This document shows, piece by piece, positions 46,485 through 58,990 of a stretch of DNA of 64,000 nucleotides; positions within the stretch are counted from its first letter, which is position 1, and each line of letters opens with the position of its first letter. The stretch lies in contig JAJEKV010000072.1 of assembly GCA_021234155.1 (NCBI GenBank), positions 5,640,024-5,704,023 of the forward strand, written 5' to 3'. Under the pieces are notes generated by a model. That model worked only from the letters and a program-made list of their open reading frames with translations, ran no database searches and was not told where the DNA came from. The stretch is from Isoetes taiwanensis. Its lineage: Eukaryota > Streptophyta > Lycopodiopsida > Isoetales > Isoetaceae. Position numbers and translations under genes: made by a program.

Positions 46485-47131
46485 TGTTAGAAGTTAACTC
46501 TCATGTATATCTTTCATAATGTTTGGCTGCAGAGACTGAAGACTGAAACACAGTTGCCATATGATATGTTAAGCATTTGAAACCTTGGTTGGAGTTGCAA
46601 TAGTTACTTAGGGTAAATAATCGCAATGGTTTCAATGATTTAAATACATGGTTCAATGGTTAAGGTTTAAATGTCGATATACCATAGAACTCTTGAATAT
46701 GTTGACGTAAAACAGTTGAGCCTGTGGGATAATTCTGAGAACACGAATTCCCAGATAGGAATTCTTATCCTGTGCCTAAACGGCCGGGGATCTATGTTTA
46801 AAGCTAAGAAGAATTCATTGGAGATATATACTTCCTGGCATTGAGTGGGAATCAAGGGATTAAGTGGATCCGGCATGCTACAGTGATCTCGTCGATCTCT
46901 CTGCCACAGTAACCCAATTGTTTATGACTATGATTTATTCTAATGGTTGTAAATAAATAAGGTATAGGGGGTTAAGTTGATCAAGAGATTAGAGACCACA
47001 ATTTGGCTCTCTTGATTCAATACAAAAAACCTCAAGTGAATTTGTAGTAGACTTGTAGCACCATGAAAGTTATTGAATATTGAAGTTGTGAGATTGCAAA
47101 ATATTACTAGTAGACATTTCATATTTCATCA
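46485..47131 (+). repeat. 3' LTR of the Copia element
   Basis: It runs from TGTTAGAAGTTAACTC to ATATTTCATCA, 647 bp, directly after the purine tract. It defines the uninterrupted form of the 5' LTR. Confidence 0.95.
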
Positions 47132-47136
47132 CTAAT

Positions 47137-47442
47137 TTGAGATGGCTTTAATATTTACTATACCGTGCCATCTTGTGGAAAATGTATAGGTCTTCAAAAT
47201 GTATTATATATATTAATGCCAATAGATACACATTTCATTGCTTCTACAAAAGCCCATTCTCATGTCAAAGAACATTATGAGGTTTATGTGATTCCAGTGA
47301 AAAAGCAGCATATCGCGAGCATCTATTCAGGTGCATTGCAATACATTGTTCAATATATGACAAATTCACCGTAGAAATCACACCAATAGAATGGTCTTCA
47401 CATCGTGTAAAATACAAAGTTAGAAAGAGCATGTTCTGTTTC
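47137..47442. other. 3' flank of CMSS1, no gene seen
   Basis: This 306-base stretch separates the Copia insertion from the CMSS1 stop codon and is probably 3' UTR and downstream sequence of that gene. The short ORF over 47165-47374 is not supported. Confidence 0.6.
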
Positions 47443-48889
47443 TCAATATAGACAAATCCGTATCCTGCTATCCACAACAGCTTGATGAATATGAGTTTTG
47501 TAGAGCTCCCAAAACTCCTCCCTAGTTACAAACAAATTACAAACGTAAGCTAAAAAACATTTTTACTTAAAGAAGCCAATGATAATTGCTTTCCAACCTG
47601 ACTTCAGGCACAGTGAACAAGGTTAAACCTTTTGCATCTTTATGGAGATCAAGAAGAACCACAGAAACACGTGACATCCCAAGAGCTCCCAAATCAATCA
47701 ACTTTTTAATCCTGTATTGTACAGATTAAGTACAGGAAAAGTTCCAAGCATTATGTTAATTGTCAATACCCTATACCTATTTGGTGTACCAGCAGCAATA
47801 TTTACCCGGCCTTTTAAAGACTTGATCTGCAGATGAAAATATGCATAAGAAGATATTGCATTATTAAAATTGGAAAAATATACAAGTACATCGAAGGATT
47901 GGATGTCAAAGCAACTTTGTTCAATCTTATGACTAGATAAATAAAATAAGCTGGCTGGCATTTATTCCATTCACAATACAGAAATCAACTTACTTGCTCG
48001 TCCAATTTTATGTGTTTTGCAAACAGCTTTGCAGCCTTGCACTTGCTAGTGAATTCCCTTAAACCCCTGCCAGTAACGTCAAATTACTACTTACAAATGA
48101 ATGTCACATACAAATTCATCCAATAAACAAACCTAAGGAAATCAACACATCGTATAGCAGAACTGCAGATGATAAGGATAACTGGACTCCCAGCTTCCAT
48201 GGCAGGTTCCACATTCTCTATTTCAGCACCACATAACTCTAGTTTCCATGACTTAATCATATCCTTGGTATGCCAACTTAAACTCTGTAGACTGTGATCC
48301 CTTTTCCTAAGCTCTATTATACTGCCATCTGATACATTGGTAATAATCAGGATTAGGAAAGATAAACTTCAAAATCTGATGATGTAAATCAGAATCTAAA
48401 ACGAATACCTCCTAATGAAATTTCTAATAGCAGTCTACTGAATTTGTTTATGTTATAAATTATAAATCTCAAGAACTAGAACCACACTTATTATTTCCCA
48501 TCAGGCAAATAAGACTAACCTGAGACAGGATCTTGCTCCAAAGAAGACATAAATGGTCCCAAAACAGCCCGGAAAGTGTTATTGAACCATTGGGCTTGAT
48601 TTTTTGCCGGCTGGAATTGAATTCCATTACCCTCTGCTTCTGCAGTGAGAAGAATCTTGGCTGCCAAAGAACCTTCCTCCCCAAATCCTTTCTTCTTCTT
48701 CTTCTTTCTTTTCGTTTCTAAGTCCTCAGATTTCTGATATGTTATTGCATCTTGGGGTTGGCAAACCTTCTTATCCCTGGACTTGGTAGCCTTTGTTTTC
48801 TTCTTGAAATTTACGTTATCTTTGACGGAGACTTTCTCGTTTTTGCTTGATAGATGGAGCTGTCTCCGACCCTTGCCGGAAGACACCAT
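47443..48889 (-). CDS. CMSS1: CMSS1 / Cms1-like ribosome biogenesis protein, six exons
   Basis: Exons (minus) at 48889-48520, 48328-48133, 48066-47994, 47826-47777, 47711-47598 and 47521-47443 join at GT-AG sites in consistent phase and total 882 bases (293 residues). The N-terminus is Lys-rich and nucleolar-like (KKKTKATKSRDKK, ETKRKKKKKKGFG). Then come QAQWFNNTFRAVLGPFMSS, the SPVILIICSSAIRCVDFLR strand, KLFAKHIKLDEQIKSLKGR, VNIAAGTPNRIKKLIDLGA and RVSVVLLDLHKDAKG, a degenerate DEAD-helicase-like fold as in the Cms1/CMSS1 family (GTP.RI and a decayed DEAD site). Yeast Cms1 and human CMSS1 are linked to the small-subunit processome. No breaks are seen. The Copia element lies about 310 bases beyond the stop. 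Confidence 0.92.
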
Positions 48890-48893
48890 TCCT

Positions 48894-48913
48894 TCTAAAC
48901 CCTAAACCCTAAC
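48894..48913. promoter_or_regulatory. Telo-box motifs upstream of CMSS1
   Basis: Two overlapping AAACCCTAA motifs lie only 5-25 bases before the CMSS1 start codon. In plants, telo-boxes mark promoters and leaders of ribosomal-protein and ribosome-biogenesis genes, which agrees with the identification of the gene. Confidence 0.65.
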
Positions 48914-48984
48914 GGCAAATTTTTTACCAAGACTACTCATGGTCAAGAATTATATTCGCCCGATCTGGGTTAGACTCCCAAAGA

Positions 48985-49080
48985 CTTGAAACCTCCCCCA
49001 TTTTCTTCTATGGAAACCTCCCCAGCTTTCCTTTGAAGCCTGGGGAGGTTTCCACATGTGCTAACTTAAGGAGGTTTCCA
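48985..49080. repeat. GGAAACCTCCCC hairpin repeat
   Basis: GGAAACCTCCCCAG (49012-49025) pairs perfectly with CTGGGGAGGTTTCC (49040-49053) around a short loop. Single copies of the half-motif lie at about 48988 and 49070. The same hairpin occurs at 63484-63530 and as a cluster to 63900. Confidence 0.9.
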
Positions 49081-49860
49081 TAAAATTTTATAAAAAAAAA
49101 ATTCTTTGATCTACGATAGCAGCCAATCATAAATAGCCCAAAATTAATGTGGACGGTCAGATTTATTCCCTTTTTCGTAGAACTTTTCTATTTTTTTTCC
49201 ACATTGCTTTCTTAGCCCACAGCAGGGCCATAATCAATTAAGAAGAGGAGCGCCTCAAGAGACCGATCAAATTTGTGCCGGATTACAGCTGTGGAAGGTG
49301 GAAGAGAGCAAAAAAATCATTTTATTTTAACTTGGCAAGCAAGCTTGTTCCTTTTTCTAAAGGGCAAAAGCCCTAAACTTATCGACCATTTGTGAGGAAT
49401 AAGGCAACGGCTTGCAAAGAAACGGCATCTAGCCGAATAAGGTAAAGATCCATTGTTGAATACCAAAAGTTTTTGTTTTGTACATTCCAACCATTGCATT
49501 TTTTGTAATCGGATTTGACATGCTGGGCAGCCAAATTTATTTCAGATCAGAGTAGAGATTATGTGAAAAGCCCTATTTGGCATGCCGGTTTTGCCAATCC
49601 ATAAGATTTTCGAAAAACGGGGGTTTCGATGGCTAGAGTCATGCCAAATATCTAGTTCTTTGAGTCATAGTGCTTTATGCTGTGTATTCAATCCGACATC
49701 CTGCTTACAATAGGAGCGAACTTATTCAGGTCTATTTGATGCAGTTTTTGAAGCCTTGTTAACTTTTTTCTGTTTTCCCAAGCAGAAACGAGAGATTATT
49801 GTGCAACACCCTCTTCCGATAACAAGCGTCGTAACCCAGTTTAAAGAATAGTTTTATCAG
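49081..49860. other. Interval between CMSS1 and the PPR locus
   Basis: I see no supported gene. It may hold the upstream region of the PPR locus and the CMSS1 promoter. Confidence 0.55.
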
Positions 49861-51071
49861 GTCAAGGAGTACATTAGGGGTAAAGAATATTGTGAACCAG
49901 TTAGAATCTGCAGATGGAACAGAGGAAATTTGGAAATTTTTGGATGATGCAGCAGAGGTGCTTTCGTGCTGTGCTGGAACCTATTGGTTGTCATTATTAG
50001 ATGCCTTGCAAAGAGTAGAGTGTCGAGAGCTTCTAGTTGAGGTATGTTCTCCATAGCTCATGCCTGCAGTGTTATTGAAACTATAACCTTCTTGCTGTAT
50101 TCCACATCCTTACATATCCTTACATGGTGCTCGTGTAATATGGTTCAGGTTTTTTACTGGAAAAGAAACTTGTTTATAGGTCAAATGATCTCAGGGAATA
50201 TGCAAAACTGATCATATTTGCTGGGAGGCTTAGTTATCGTGATTTTGGACACGAGATACTTAATTATATGTGTGCCAAAGGATTGAAAAGGAAAGCCACC
50301 ATTTACAATTCATTGATTGATGCACAGCGTAAAGATAAAACAATCGCAGGATTGTCAGCCGACTTTGGTAACTTATAATATTCTCATATCCTTTTGTAGC
50401 AAATTACCTTCTCTTGATGATATGGAGACATGCTTCTGCATGCAGGTTGGCAGGGTTTGCTCCTGACAGGGTCATACTGAATTCCTTGATTGGGGTTACA
50501 TGAAATGTAAATGATTTGGCAAGATGCAGGAGACAGTCAACTACCAGATTGAAGGTTACTCACAATTAGGTATGTTGAATGAGATGGAAGCGTTCTCAAC
50601 AACATGCAAAATGCCAGCTTTCAGATAAATGCAACAATTGGTGAGGTTATGATTGAAGCTTATAGTGGGAAACAGTTGTTGGATAAAATGGTATTGAAGT
50701 TATGGACAATACCCCAAATGTCAGATATGGATCTCGAGTGCACAGTATGATGATTGAAACCTATGCCAAGGTTGGTAGATTAGATGCGGTAGTGTATTCA
50801 ATTGCAAGAATATTCTGTGACAAAAGGATGTTTGCTAGTGGCAACACTATTGATATGGTCATTTCTGCCTTCTGCAAGCAGGGCTGCTTTTCTAGATTGG
50901 AGAAGATTCTTCAACAGGTCAAGGATTTGGTCTGGGAATTGACAAATCCAACCCTTAGAAAGAGTGGACAGATTTTTGATTTATCATTCTTTCCACAATT
51001 CCCAGTCCGTGGGGTGTTCTTTGAAAAGGAGAAAATGCTTTTAGTAGCACTCTTATACTTGGTTGCAAATT
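49861..51071 (+). pseudogene. Pentatricopeptide-repeat (PPR) gene, degraded
   Basis: A first exon-like stretch (about 49862-50041) reads VKNIVNQLESADGTEEIWK and VLSCCAGTYWLSLLDAL and ends at a GTATGT donor. A second (from about 50150) reads REYAKLIIFAGRLSYRDFG and HEILNYMCAKGLKRKATIY followed by NSLIDAQR, a typical PPR helix pair. A third (50700-51070) reads VHSMMIETYAKVGRLDAVV and NTIDMVISAFCKQGCFSRLEK. Between these, several stops and frame changes separate PPR-like blocks (for example near SQLGMLNEMEAF), so the copy is probably a pseudogene. PPR proteins act in organelle RNA processing. The LTR element at 51072 begins at its end. Confidence 0.7.
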
Positions 51072-52644
51072 TGTGACGCTCCCTGAACATATACGACCCT
51101 CGGACGTATACATACGGGGACTTTCCCCTCCCATGGCGACCAACTCGCCATGAGCAGGGCCCTCCGTCTATTTCGGGCCATCTATAATATGATGCCCGAA
51201 AGAAGGACACGAAGGGGTCATTCGGCCCACGCCTTCAATGGGGCTCCTACGTCGCGGAAGCGTGAATACATGTTAGCACACATCATAAATCATATATAAA
51301 TAACCACCACGAAGGGTGGCATATCCATCCAAATACCAACGGCAAAGAATATGCATCTTAACCTAGGAAAACACCCCAAACCCATGGTTCTACCCCCTGT
51401 TCGGACTCCGGTGAGGATCGATCGACCCGGCTAGGCCTCGAGGAGATCGTGACCGAATCTTGACATGGCGCTATCGGCATAGAACATTGGCTAGGGTTGT
51501 CCACTCCATCCGCCCTCCACATTGCACACTTTGCGATGAGTCCAATCACGCTTATGGCGCCACTATAGCCTTCCTGATACGCAGACTCAAGGTATCACCC
51601 TTCAGCCTACTACACAGGTTCATGAAGTCCCGTCCGATGAGGCAGGGGTCGGGAAGCGTCCCCTTCCGGATCACGATGGTTCCATGGGTGGACTAGAGAA
51701 TACGCGCGCATCGACGCCCCGCGATCCGTGCAGACTTTACTCGCCCTAAATCTACTCAAAGTGCAAGGTGCCCCATGGGGTCACACCAACTACACCCAGG
51801 GAGTGTCGGACCCATACCCGCCTCGATCGGCCCTAGCTCACCGGGCCGGCTATTAGGCCTAGTCCACCGTAGGAGTCTCGGGAGCCTTTTATGTTCGGTG
51901 CAAGACCCCACCCCACTTCACCACCGTGTCCCTTTGTTTGGTGCTAAGTCACCCATAGCATCCACGACTTCGGTGGGCTCTTGTGCACAGCCGCATCTAA
52001 TGGGAATAATACAGGGCTCTATCTAGGAGCATACTACAATACATGGGCTCGAGGTCTCTACCCCGTAATCCCCCATCTCCTGAGTGCTAACTAAGCAAAG
52101 AACTACTAAACCATCAACCAAAGCACGCATGCAGACTAGAGATAAAGAATACTCACCATATCAATCAAGGGTTAGTCTAATGTAAACCCACGAGAAAACA
52201 GAGAGAACACACACCACGAGAGGTGCTATGCTATAAATCAACAAAGTAACCTACTTGACTAACCACAAATCGGTCTTGGGCTGCTCCATCTCGACTAACC
52301 GAAGGGTCACGCCGCTGCTTTGCCCTCCTCCATCCCCAATTGCTCCCAATTCGAATTGGGGCACAAAAGCCCTAATTTGGGTGTCCAAAATGGAAACCCT
52401 ACCTTGCCCAATCGATTTGGGCCAGGTGGCATGTCATAAATTAACTAATTTGGTATTTTAGCCCTTTTTAATATTAGGATAAGCCCTAAATTCGAATTAG
52501 GGTTTTGGTTAGGTTTGCATTTTATAATTTAATTATTAACATAGCTAACCATAGCCTATGAATAATTAATGTGTCATTAATTATTCATAGTGACGTGTCA
52601 CGTATTTATACTTAAATATGCGTATAAATATGTGGAACGTCACA
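51072..52644 (-). repeat. 3' LTR of the LARD-like element
   Basis: On the minus strand it starts TGTGACGTTCCACATATTT and ends at the AAATT target duplication. It shares blocks such as CCATCCAAATACCAAC, ATGCATCTTAACCTAGG and CCATCAACCAAAGCACG with 60777-62323. Confidence 0.9.
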
Positions 52645-52950
52645 TTTTTCCCACCTTAAAAATGATGCTGTCCTCAGCATCAAGACTACTCTTGTTGCAG
52701 GGCACACATCATACATTGGAAGGAAGTCTCCCCTCCTTAAAGAGATAGCGTGAGATTATAAGTCACACAGACGTTGTCATGTTCAAAGTGATCAAGTTTG
52801 AAATGACTTGTAATGTGCAATTTATAACTTTAGGATATAAGTGGTAGAGGCATAGATCAGACATGATCATTGGTTAGGACTGTCAAAAGTGAACAGTCTC
52901 ACTGTTTCATTCGTGGTGGCGAGTTTACAGTCTATCTATTTTAGAAATCG

Positions 52951-54471
52951 CTCTTTCTTGATGGGCGCGTTTCTTGGCGCCTGCGGCTAGGGCGGCGGTG
53001 GCAGGGAGAGGCCGCCCTCATCCTTGCCCTTCCGGCACTGCAACAGCAGCATCCAAATCTTTTGAATCGGGTCAGTGGCTGGCTAGCAGGGGCGCAGGAA
53101 AGTGATTCTTGGATCTGCATCGTTCTTTAAAGGCTGAACGATTTGCAGTGCTGGAGGCATCTTCAAGGCGGATTCTTGATCTTGCAGATGCAATTCAAAC
53201 AGTGGAGAAGGCTATGGGATGGTTGCATGCTCTCTAGAGCCCATAGCTTGACATCATATATAGCTATAATCTGCCCACTGATCCGTGGCCATCCTTTCGG
53301 CAATCTGGTTTCTTACGATCTGATCAAACATGGCCTCTGCAGTCCTTTCTGCTCTGATGGGTTCGTGTGTCCATGGATCAGGCTCTACCTACACTCGCAT
53401 CTTGTCTTCTACCTTTACCGGAACAAGCTTAAGCATTCAAAGAAATGCAAGCTTGTCACAGCAAAAATTCGTGAGATTTTCATGCCGGCTTTAAGCTCAG
53501 AAGGTAAGATCGTATCTTGGATCAAGAATGAGGGTGAAAAATTGTCTAAGGTGAGATCTTGAATTAAGAAGTTTCTTAGCCTGTCAAATCTTGCAGTTCT
53601 TATATTTCTTTTGTATCTGAGAATTGTTTGCCTCTTCGTCCCATATCTCCTTCCTCCCGCTCTTTCTTACTAGCAAGAAAGGTCCAGATTCACAATTGAA
53701 TGATCAGAAATTTTCATGTAATATTTGACAGAAGGCCGCGCCTTAAACAATTTGGAAACATGGGTGGTTTGAATGAAAGGTATAACAGGTTGTATGACAG
53801 GGCAGAGTATGCTGGATTATTCAAGTGCTGAAGCTTGAAAATGATTATGAGCATCCTACTGCTATTTCAAAATCTGCATTGCTTGAACAGCCACACAAGT
53901 ACTGAAGCTTGTGTCACTTCTTTTGGTACTGATATACCAAATCCCAGAGCATTCCAAATACCGTATGTAAAATGCTTTGGATTATTCAAGTACCGAAGCC
54001 CCGAAAACATTTCTAAGCATCCCGGTACTATTTCAAGAACCGCAATTGTTGAATAGCCACACAAGTAATCGGCTTGTGTGTTTTCTTTGGTACCGATATG
54101 CCAAAGTTGCTTTCGAATTTCATGTCTTCTCTGCCTCTCTGGCTGATTTTGGTGCTCAAGCAAAGGAGCAAAGCCATGCATTTTTTTCTTCCCCATGTTC
54201 CTAATTGTTCAACTCTGCCTCTCTAAGATTACATGAATCTTTCGGGAGCTTTATTCCTAGCATCTTCTTGTACTTTCTGGTTACTAAGTTGGAGGTTCTA
54301 TGTGCTTAATGTATGTCAGCTTTTAGAGCAGAAAATAAGTTTCAGCACGTAGAGGATGAAGATGTTGAGATTTACTCCTGTAGTAATTCTCTATGTGTGA
54401 TGAAGCATTGTATTTCTTATCTTTTATATAATATAAAAATATCTCGGTCTCTAAAAAAAAAAAAAAAAAAA
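52951..54471 (+). pseudogene. Retrocopy of an incompletely spliced plastid PDH-E2 transcript
   Basis: The 1521-base insert ends in an 18-base A tract and is flanked by an exact 18-bp target duplication, TATCTATTTTAGAAATCG (52933-52950 and 54472-54489), the hallmark of LINE-mediated retroposition. The end of its first exon reads TAKIREIFMPALSS then EGKIVSWIKNEGEKLSK (about 53459-53550), the start of the lipoyl domain of plant dihydrolipoamide acetyltransferase of plastid pyruvate dehydrogenase. The family usually has three more residues (TMT) before EGK. A GTGAGA donor follows at 53551 and intron-like sequence continues to the poly(A). The copied RNA was therefore unspliced there and probably polyadenylated within the intron. 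Upstream 5' sequence is partly readable and frame-disturbed. Confidence 0.8.
53812..54112. repeat. About 165-bp tandem duplication in the retrocopy
   Basis: GGATTATTCAAGT, CTATTTCAA, AACAGCCACACAAGTA and GGTACTGATATACCAAA recur once each in two diverged copies (about 53812-53940 and 53978-54112). It lies in the intron-like part. Confidence 0.8.
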
Positions 54472-54489
54472 TATCTATTTTAGAAATCG

Positions 54490-57400
54490 TTCCTTCTATA
54501 CATACAGGTAACTGATTATATATTAAAGATAGGTATAGATATAAAGAACTGCTATTTGTTGTTATATTATAATACAGAGTTATTAACCTCGCACTGTTTA
54601 GTAGAAAGTCATTCTAAGGATATTAACTTGTGTGTGTAGGTGTATTATATTCCCCTTCACTTTGTAATTCATTTCATTACGCTTTTAAGAATTGTATGTT
54701 CCTATCCTCCGTATTTAATAGGTCCTTGACAATTATACTTATCCTTTAATACAACTATATATTATAATCAGACGTATCAGACCTCTTACCTATATACTTT
54801 AATATTAAGTACGTGACAGACGCGTTGTTCATGACTTATTATTCATAACCTTGTTATAACCTAATCTAAGTCTCGTTATTCCCTCCGAAGTTTGTGTAAG
54901 ACATACATACTTATCTACTTTAATTATATTTGATTATGTGTATAAATAGCTCGCTCCTTTCGATTATCTTTAATGTTTCCACACTCACACTCTCTATCTT
55001 TAGCATAGATTATAATCACATGAGGACACATATTAATTCATTGGTTATGTTTATACATTTACCAGACGTCCCGATATTCTTACATTTGAATTACTTATTT
55101 ATTCTATTGCTATTTTCGTAAATTTATCACACATACAGAGATTCTTATATTTGCAGGGCATAGATACAACTGACATATACATTCGACGTAATTTGTACCG
55201 CCCCGGTCGCTTTTCGGGAGTGCTATGGCTATGCAATCGTCATGTATTACAGAAGGTCAGTTGTGACGATGGTGTCCACGGCAGAAGCATCGAAACCATG
55301 CCCGGTCCGCCGAGCACGTTAGATGGTGATGACCGAGGAGGTCCCGCTCATACTTTTCGGGCGTAGAAGTGTTGAATGTTGGGAATAAGGAGTGTTAAGA
55401 TATCCCTATTTTGGATGGACACTCGAGAAAATTGGTATGACGATTGTTTGGTATCTAAGTGAAATACTGGACCTAATAATTACGAGGATTGAGTTATTAT
55501 GCGGATCTAGATTGCTATTCAATGTAGAAGGAGACTGGATAGCACCATATATCTGATGGAGAAGTGGTTTATGATTATCTACTATAGACCATGTTAAGGA
55601 GGTACTATACTAAGGTGGAAACCGGATTATAAGTACCCAAAATGAAAAGAAGATCACTTTAGAAGTGTAGGTTTTGACAATGGTGGTGAAGGTATAGCAT
55701 GTCCGACACTTTATAACTATTGCTACTTGAATCGAGGTATGATGCGTGGAATGGCGGAGAATACATAAATAAATAAATAAATATATTAAATCATCTCCCC
55801 ATGGGACCTTGAAGGTCATGATGTATGAGGATATCGATCCATAAGCTATGGATTATAAAATTACATATACATTGTGTTTGGTAAAGAGATTGATGTTCCC
55901 GCGAAATAAAGACGCAAAGATTATAGACGACTAAGAAGACCACGTAAACCACGTGGATACGCTTTAATGACATTGGTCAAATGCATGACCATTATGCATG
56001 GTATAAATTAAGGAAACGGACACATGTTATGTTCCGCTAGGAGCATCGAGATGCCGTATAACGTGATCGGAGGATAGTGTGGAACGTAGTTTCTACATAA
56101 GGTCAAGAGAAGACGACAATTGGTAGGAACAGCAACCATCCATCGAAAAAGGTGCAAGGTATGTTGGATCTTTAGTGAAGCTAGATTATGAAGGGAACTT
56201 GACCTTCAACTAATGATACATTAGGAAGGCAAGTAATGTACCCACACGACAAGTGGGAGAGAAGAGGTGCTTGAAAGTTGTTGTAAACCACGTTTCAAGT
56301 ATAGAGAGTTTGGAATGACACGTTGAATGTACCAAAGTCTGGAGTATGAACAAGGTAGGCGCCCCATGAACATCTCACCAAGGAGGATGTGCTATGGACT
56401 TGGTATCGTGTGTGTATGCCGAGGAGTAACTCCACGTTGATATATGTGTACTAGGACCATTTAATAATAAAACATAACTAAAAGAAGATAGGATACATAC
56501 TAGAGATGAAACATGTCCACAAGGAACTTAGGTTGGCATTTGCCCCTATGGAAGTTATGGACCGAGCTTGAGGATCTAAGGCAAAGTAAGGTTAGTGGTG
56601 TCGAAACCACAACATGTGTATGGTACTAGATAACCAAGTTGGGGGCATAAGTTGGGCGCAAGTATGAATATAGCTAGATGTCGATGTCAGCAAGTTACAT
56701 AGGAGTCTAGACTTAGGGTTGGTGCACACATGTTACTATATCATATAATAACAACGTGAGCGTCCCGGATGTAGGATTTAGAATATTCGCACAAAGGCAA
56801 GGGAAATATTACTTGACAAAGTTTAAAGAATGAGCGTAATGATATGCTTATATACAAAGGTATTGGTTTGGGTATACTTTACCAGAGATAAGCATTCAAG
56901 CTATCCCAATGGTTAGAGTTGACTATCTTAGATACGTCGTACTAAGGGATATGACAAGAGTTTAAATAAGTGAGAATAGCTAGAGTAAGTCCAGCATATA
57001 CGGTGATGTTACATTCCAAAAACATCCCGAGGATGGTTGGAACGGTGTTGGAGTAAACGATAATGAGAGCTTAGCTACTCAAAGGTTCTAGATACCAATG
57101 AATTACTTCATTGTTATAATCTGAGAGCATTTATTTGGTTTTGGAAATAAAAAGATGTATAAGATATCGCATCCCCCTGATGGAAGAAAAGAAGGAGTAC
57201 GATGACTTTGACGATTATACTTTTAGGGATAACCGAGAAGAGGGCAATACACAGCAATTCTAAGTCCCGATAAAAATCAAGACGAGGGGTGTAGATCAGA
57301 AGGGTTAGATTACATAGACTGGTAGTCCATATAGTCGAAGAGTTACCCTACACGCGGGGAACAATTCTAGGTAGTGAAGTAGAAGCTGGAGGATCCGTTG

Positions 57401-58828
57401 CCTTGAGGTATAGACCCGTTAGAGGTTATGACTTTGAAACTCTTAAGAGGATAAGGAATTGGATAATCATATGGCGGTTACTAACGAAGATTGAAACATT
57501 GGATTTTCCTATTACAAGACCGGGGAGGGTTGAGTGTCTCCACTTCAAGATGAGGGAGTCAAAGACGGCAGATTTGAAGCCGATCAAAAGTCGAAGTCGA
57601 CTGATAACTTAATAACAATAGGTTAATTGTAACTAAGTATGGATGGTATGGAACACAAAGGATCCCTAGCTTAAATAAGCCTTTAGAAAAGCTCCTTATT
57701 TGGGGTAGCAAATCCAACATAGAGTTGGCCACTACCCGTTGGAAAGCCTGTGGGCTCAACCACATTATAAAGGTAGATAGGCAATAGGTTTGTTTCAAGG
57801 AACTACCAAGCTTACACTTTAGCTAGGTTAGAGCAGAGCTCTAGCATTGTGGGATGTGGAGATATGTTTATTATGTACATACCATGTACGCATAATGATA
57901 AACATCTCGTGGAGGTAATTTAGGTGGCTTAATTAAGGACGACGAAAAGACGAAGGTATCCTAAAGTTACTGAGGAAGGATCTGGAGATACGTTCGAAAT
58001 GTGCAAAGTTGGCACTTGAAATAAATGTCAACGGCCAATAGACCCGTAGGGAATAGCAGTTACATGCTAAATGTTCGAATGTGTCTTGCATAGACACCTA
58101 AGACTAGCTTTCCCACATGATCCATACCTTGGATCAGGCAGAGGTGACGCCATGGGTTACATGGGGGTGCAAGTTAACATATACAGGACTCGAACATTGA
58201 TACAAGCCTGGGTTATATTAAACGTAGGTAAATGTAGAAAGGCGCACAAAATACAAGGCAAGCACCTTGATGACTCCAGGTAATTTACGAAGGCTCACCC
58301 ATGGCTTAAATGAAGATGCCAAGTCATTTGGAATGCCAGAACAGCAGCATAACATCATGACAGAGAAATGTAATGACTAACATTTCGAGGATGTAGGACA
58401 ACGTTGGATCATAACCCCCAATGATAGGTAGGTTTACAACATAAGGCCCATATAATAGCGGCTTGGAAGCCACAAGACGGTTAACGGATACGTAAAGGAG
58501 TAATTGGATTGGTGACTCTACTGAATATAGATCACAACTAAAGGATGATTTGTATATGATGTGGCGTATGTAAGGGCGGAGATAATGAAAAATTGGCCAT
58601 AGACGAGAAACATATTGATCTAAATAAAGGACCCCGATGCATGATATTTAGCAACTGATAGAAAGGTTACTATCTAACATGAAGGTAGTCACGCTAATAT
58701 ACAAAGGTAGACTTATAAATAAAGGTAGCTTAGAAACAAAACCTCTTTAAAGATTGCATGGTTTAGGAAGAAGACGCCCATGTTCGACAACATGGTGGAA
58801 TTGAGTCTACCAAGGACCCTTTTTATAA
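54490..58828. other. Interior of the LARD-like element, no domain recognised
   Basis: Long AT-rich sequence with no protein domain visible on either strand. It includes an (AAAT)n patch at 55766-55783 and a GC-richer block at 55195-55365 (TGTACCGCCCCGGTCGC) that might be an end of another nested element. I could not place borders. Confidence 0.5.
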
Positions 58829-58895
<67 letters not shown>

Positions 58896-58990
58896 TATTT
58901 ATACATCATGCCATATTGGCAAAGATCCATGAGACATATGATCTGACCCCGCAGACTTGAACACAAGATCTTTGAATAGAGGAGGCCTAT
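58829..58990 (-). mobile_element. tRNA-related SINE with (TATC)n tail (copy 2)
   Basis: On the minus strand AGATCTTGTGTTCAAGTCTG (B-box region), GGTCAGATCATATG, GGCATGATGTATAAA and a roughly 65-base (TATC)n tail (58829-58893) match the copy at 34159-34305. The A-box end is less clear here. Confidence 0.65.

Larger units (their letters stand above)
36518..47131 (+). mobile_element. Young Copia LTR retrotransposon, 5' LTR split by a CACTA-like element
   Basis: This Copia (Ty1-like) element has an exact 5-bp target duplication CTAAT (36513-36517 and 47132-47136). The 3' LTR is 46485-47131 (647 bp). The 5' LTR is 36518-36789 plus 41727-42101, also 647 bp once the insert is discounted. The two LTRs differ at only two positions I can find, so the insertion is recent. 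Primer site TGGTATCAGAGC is at 42103-42114 and the purine tract AAGGGGGAA at 46476-46484. Parts in order are gag with two CCHC knuckles (about 42134-43100), protease (IIDSGAERSVVHD, about 43200), integrase (about 43570-44400), RT with YVDDN (about 44930-45700) and RNase H (about 46000-46480). It is nearly whole, with roughly three breaks in the coding region besides the split LTR. Confidence 0.95.

Noticed and set aside
55151-55366. 71-codon ORF in a GC-rich block
   Set aside because: No domain. It lies in the interior of the LARD-like element and could be part of another nested end, but no borders could be placed.
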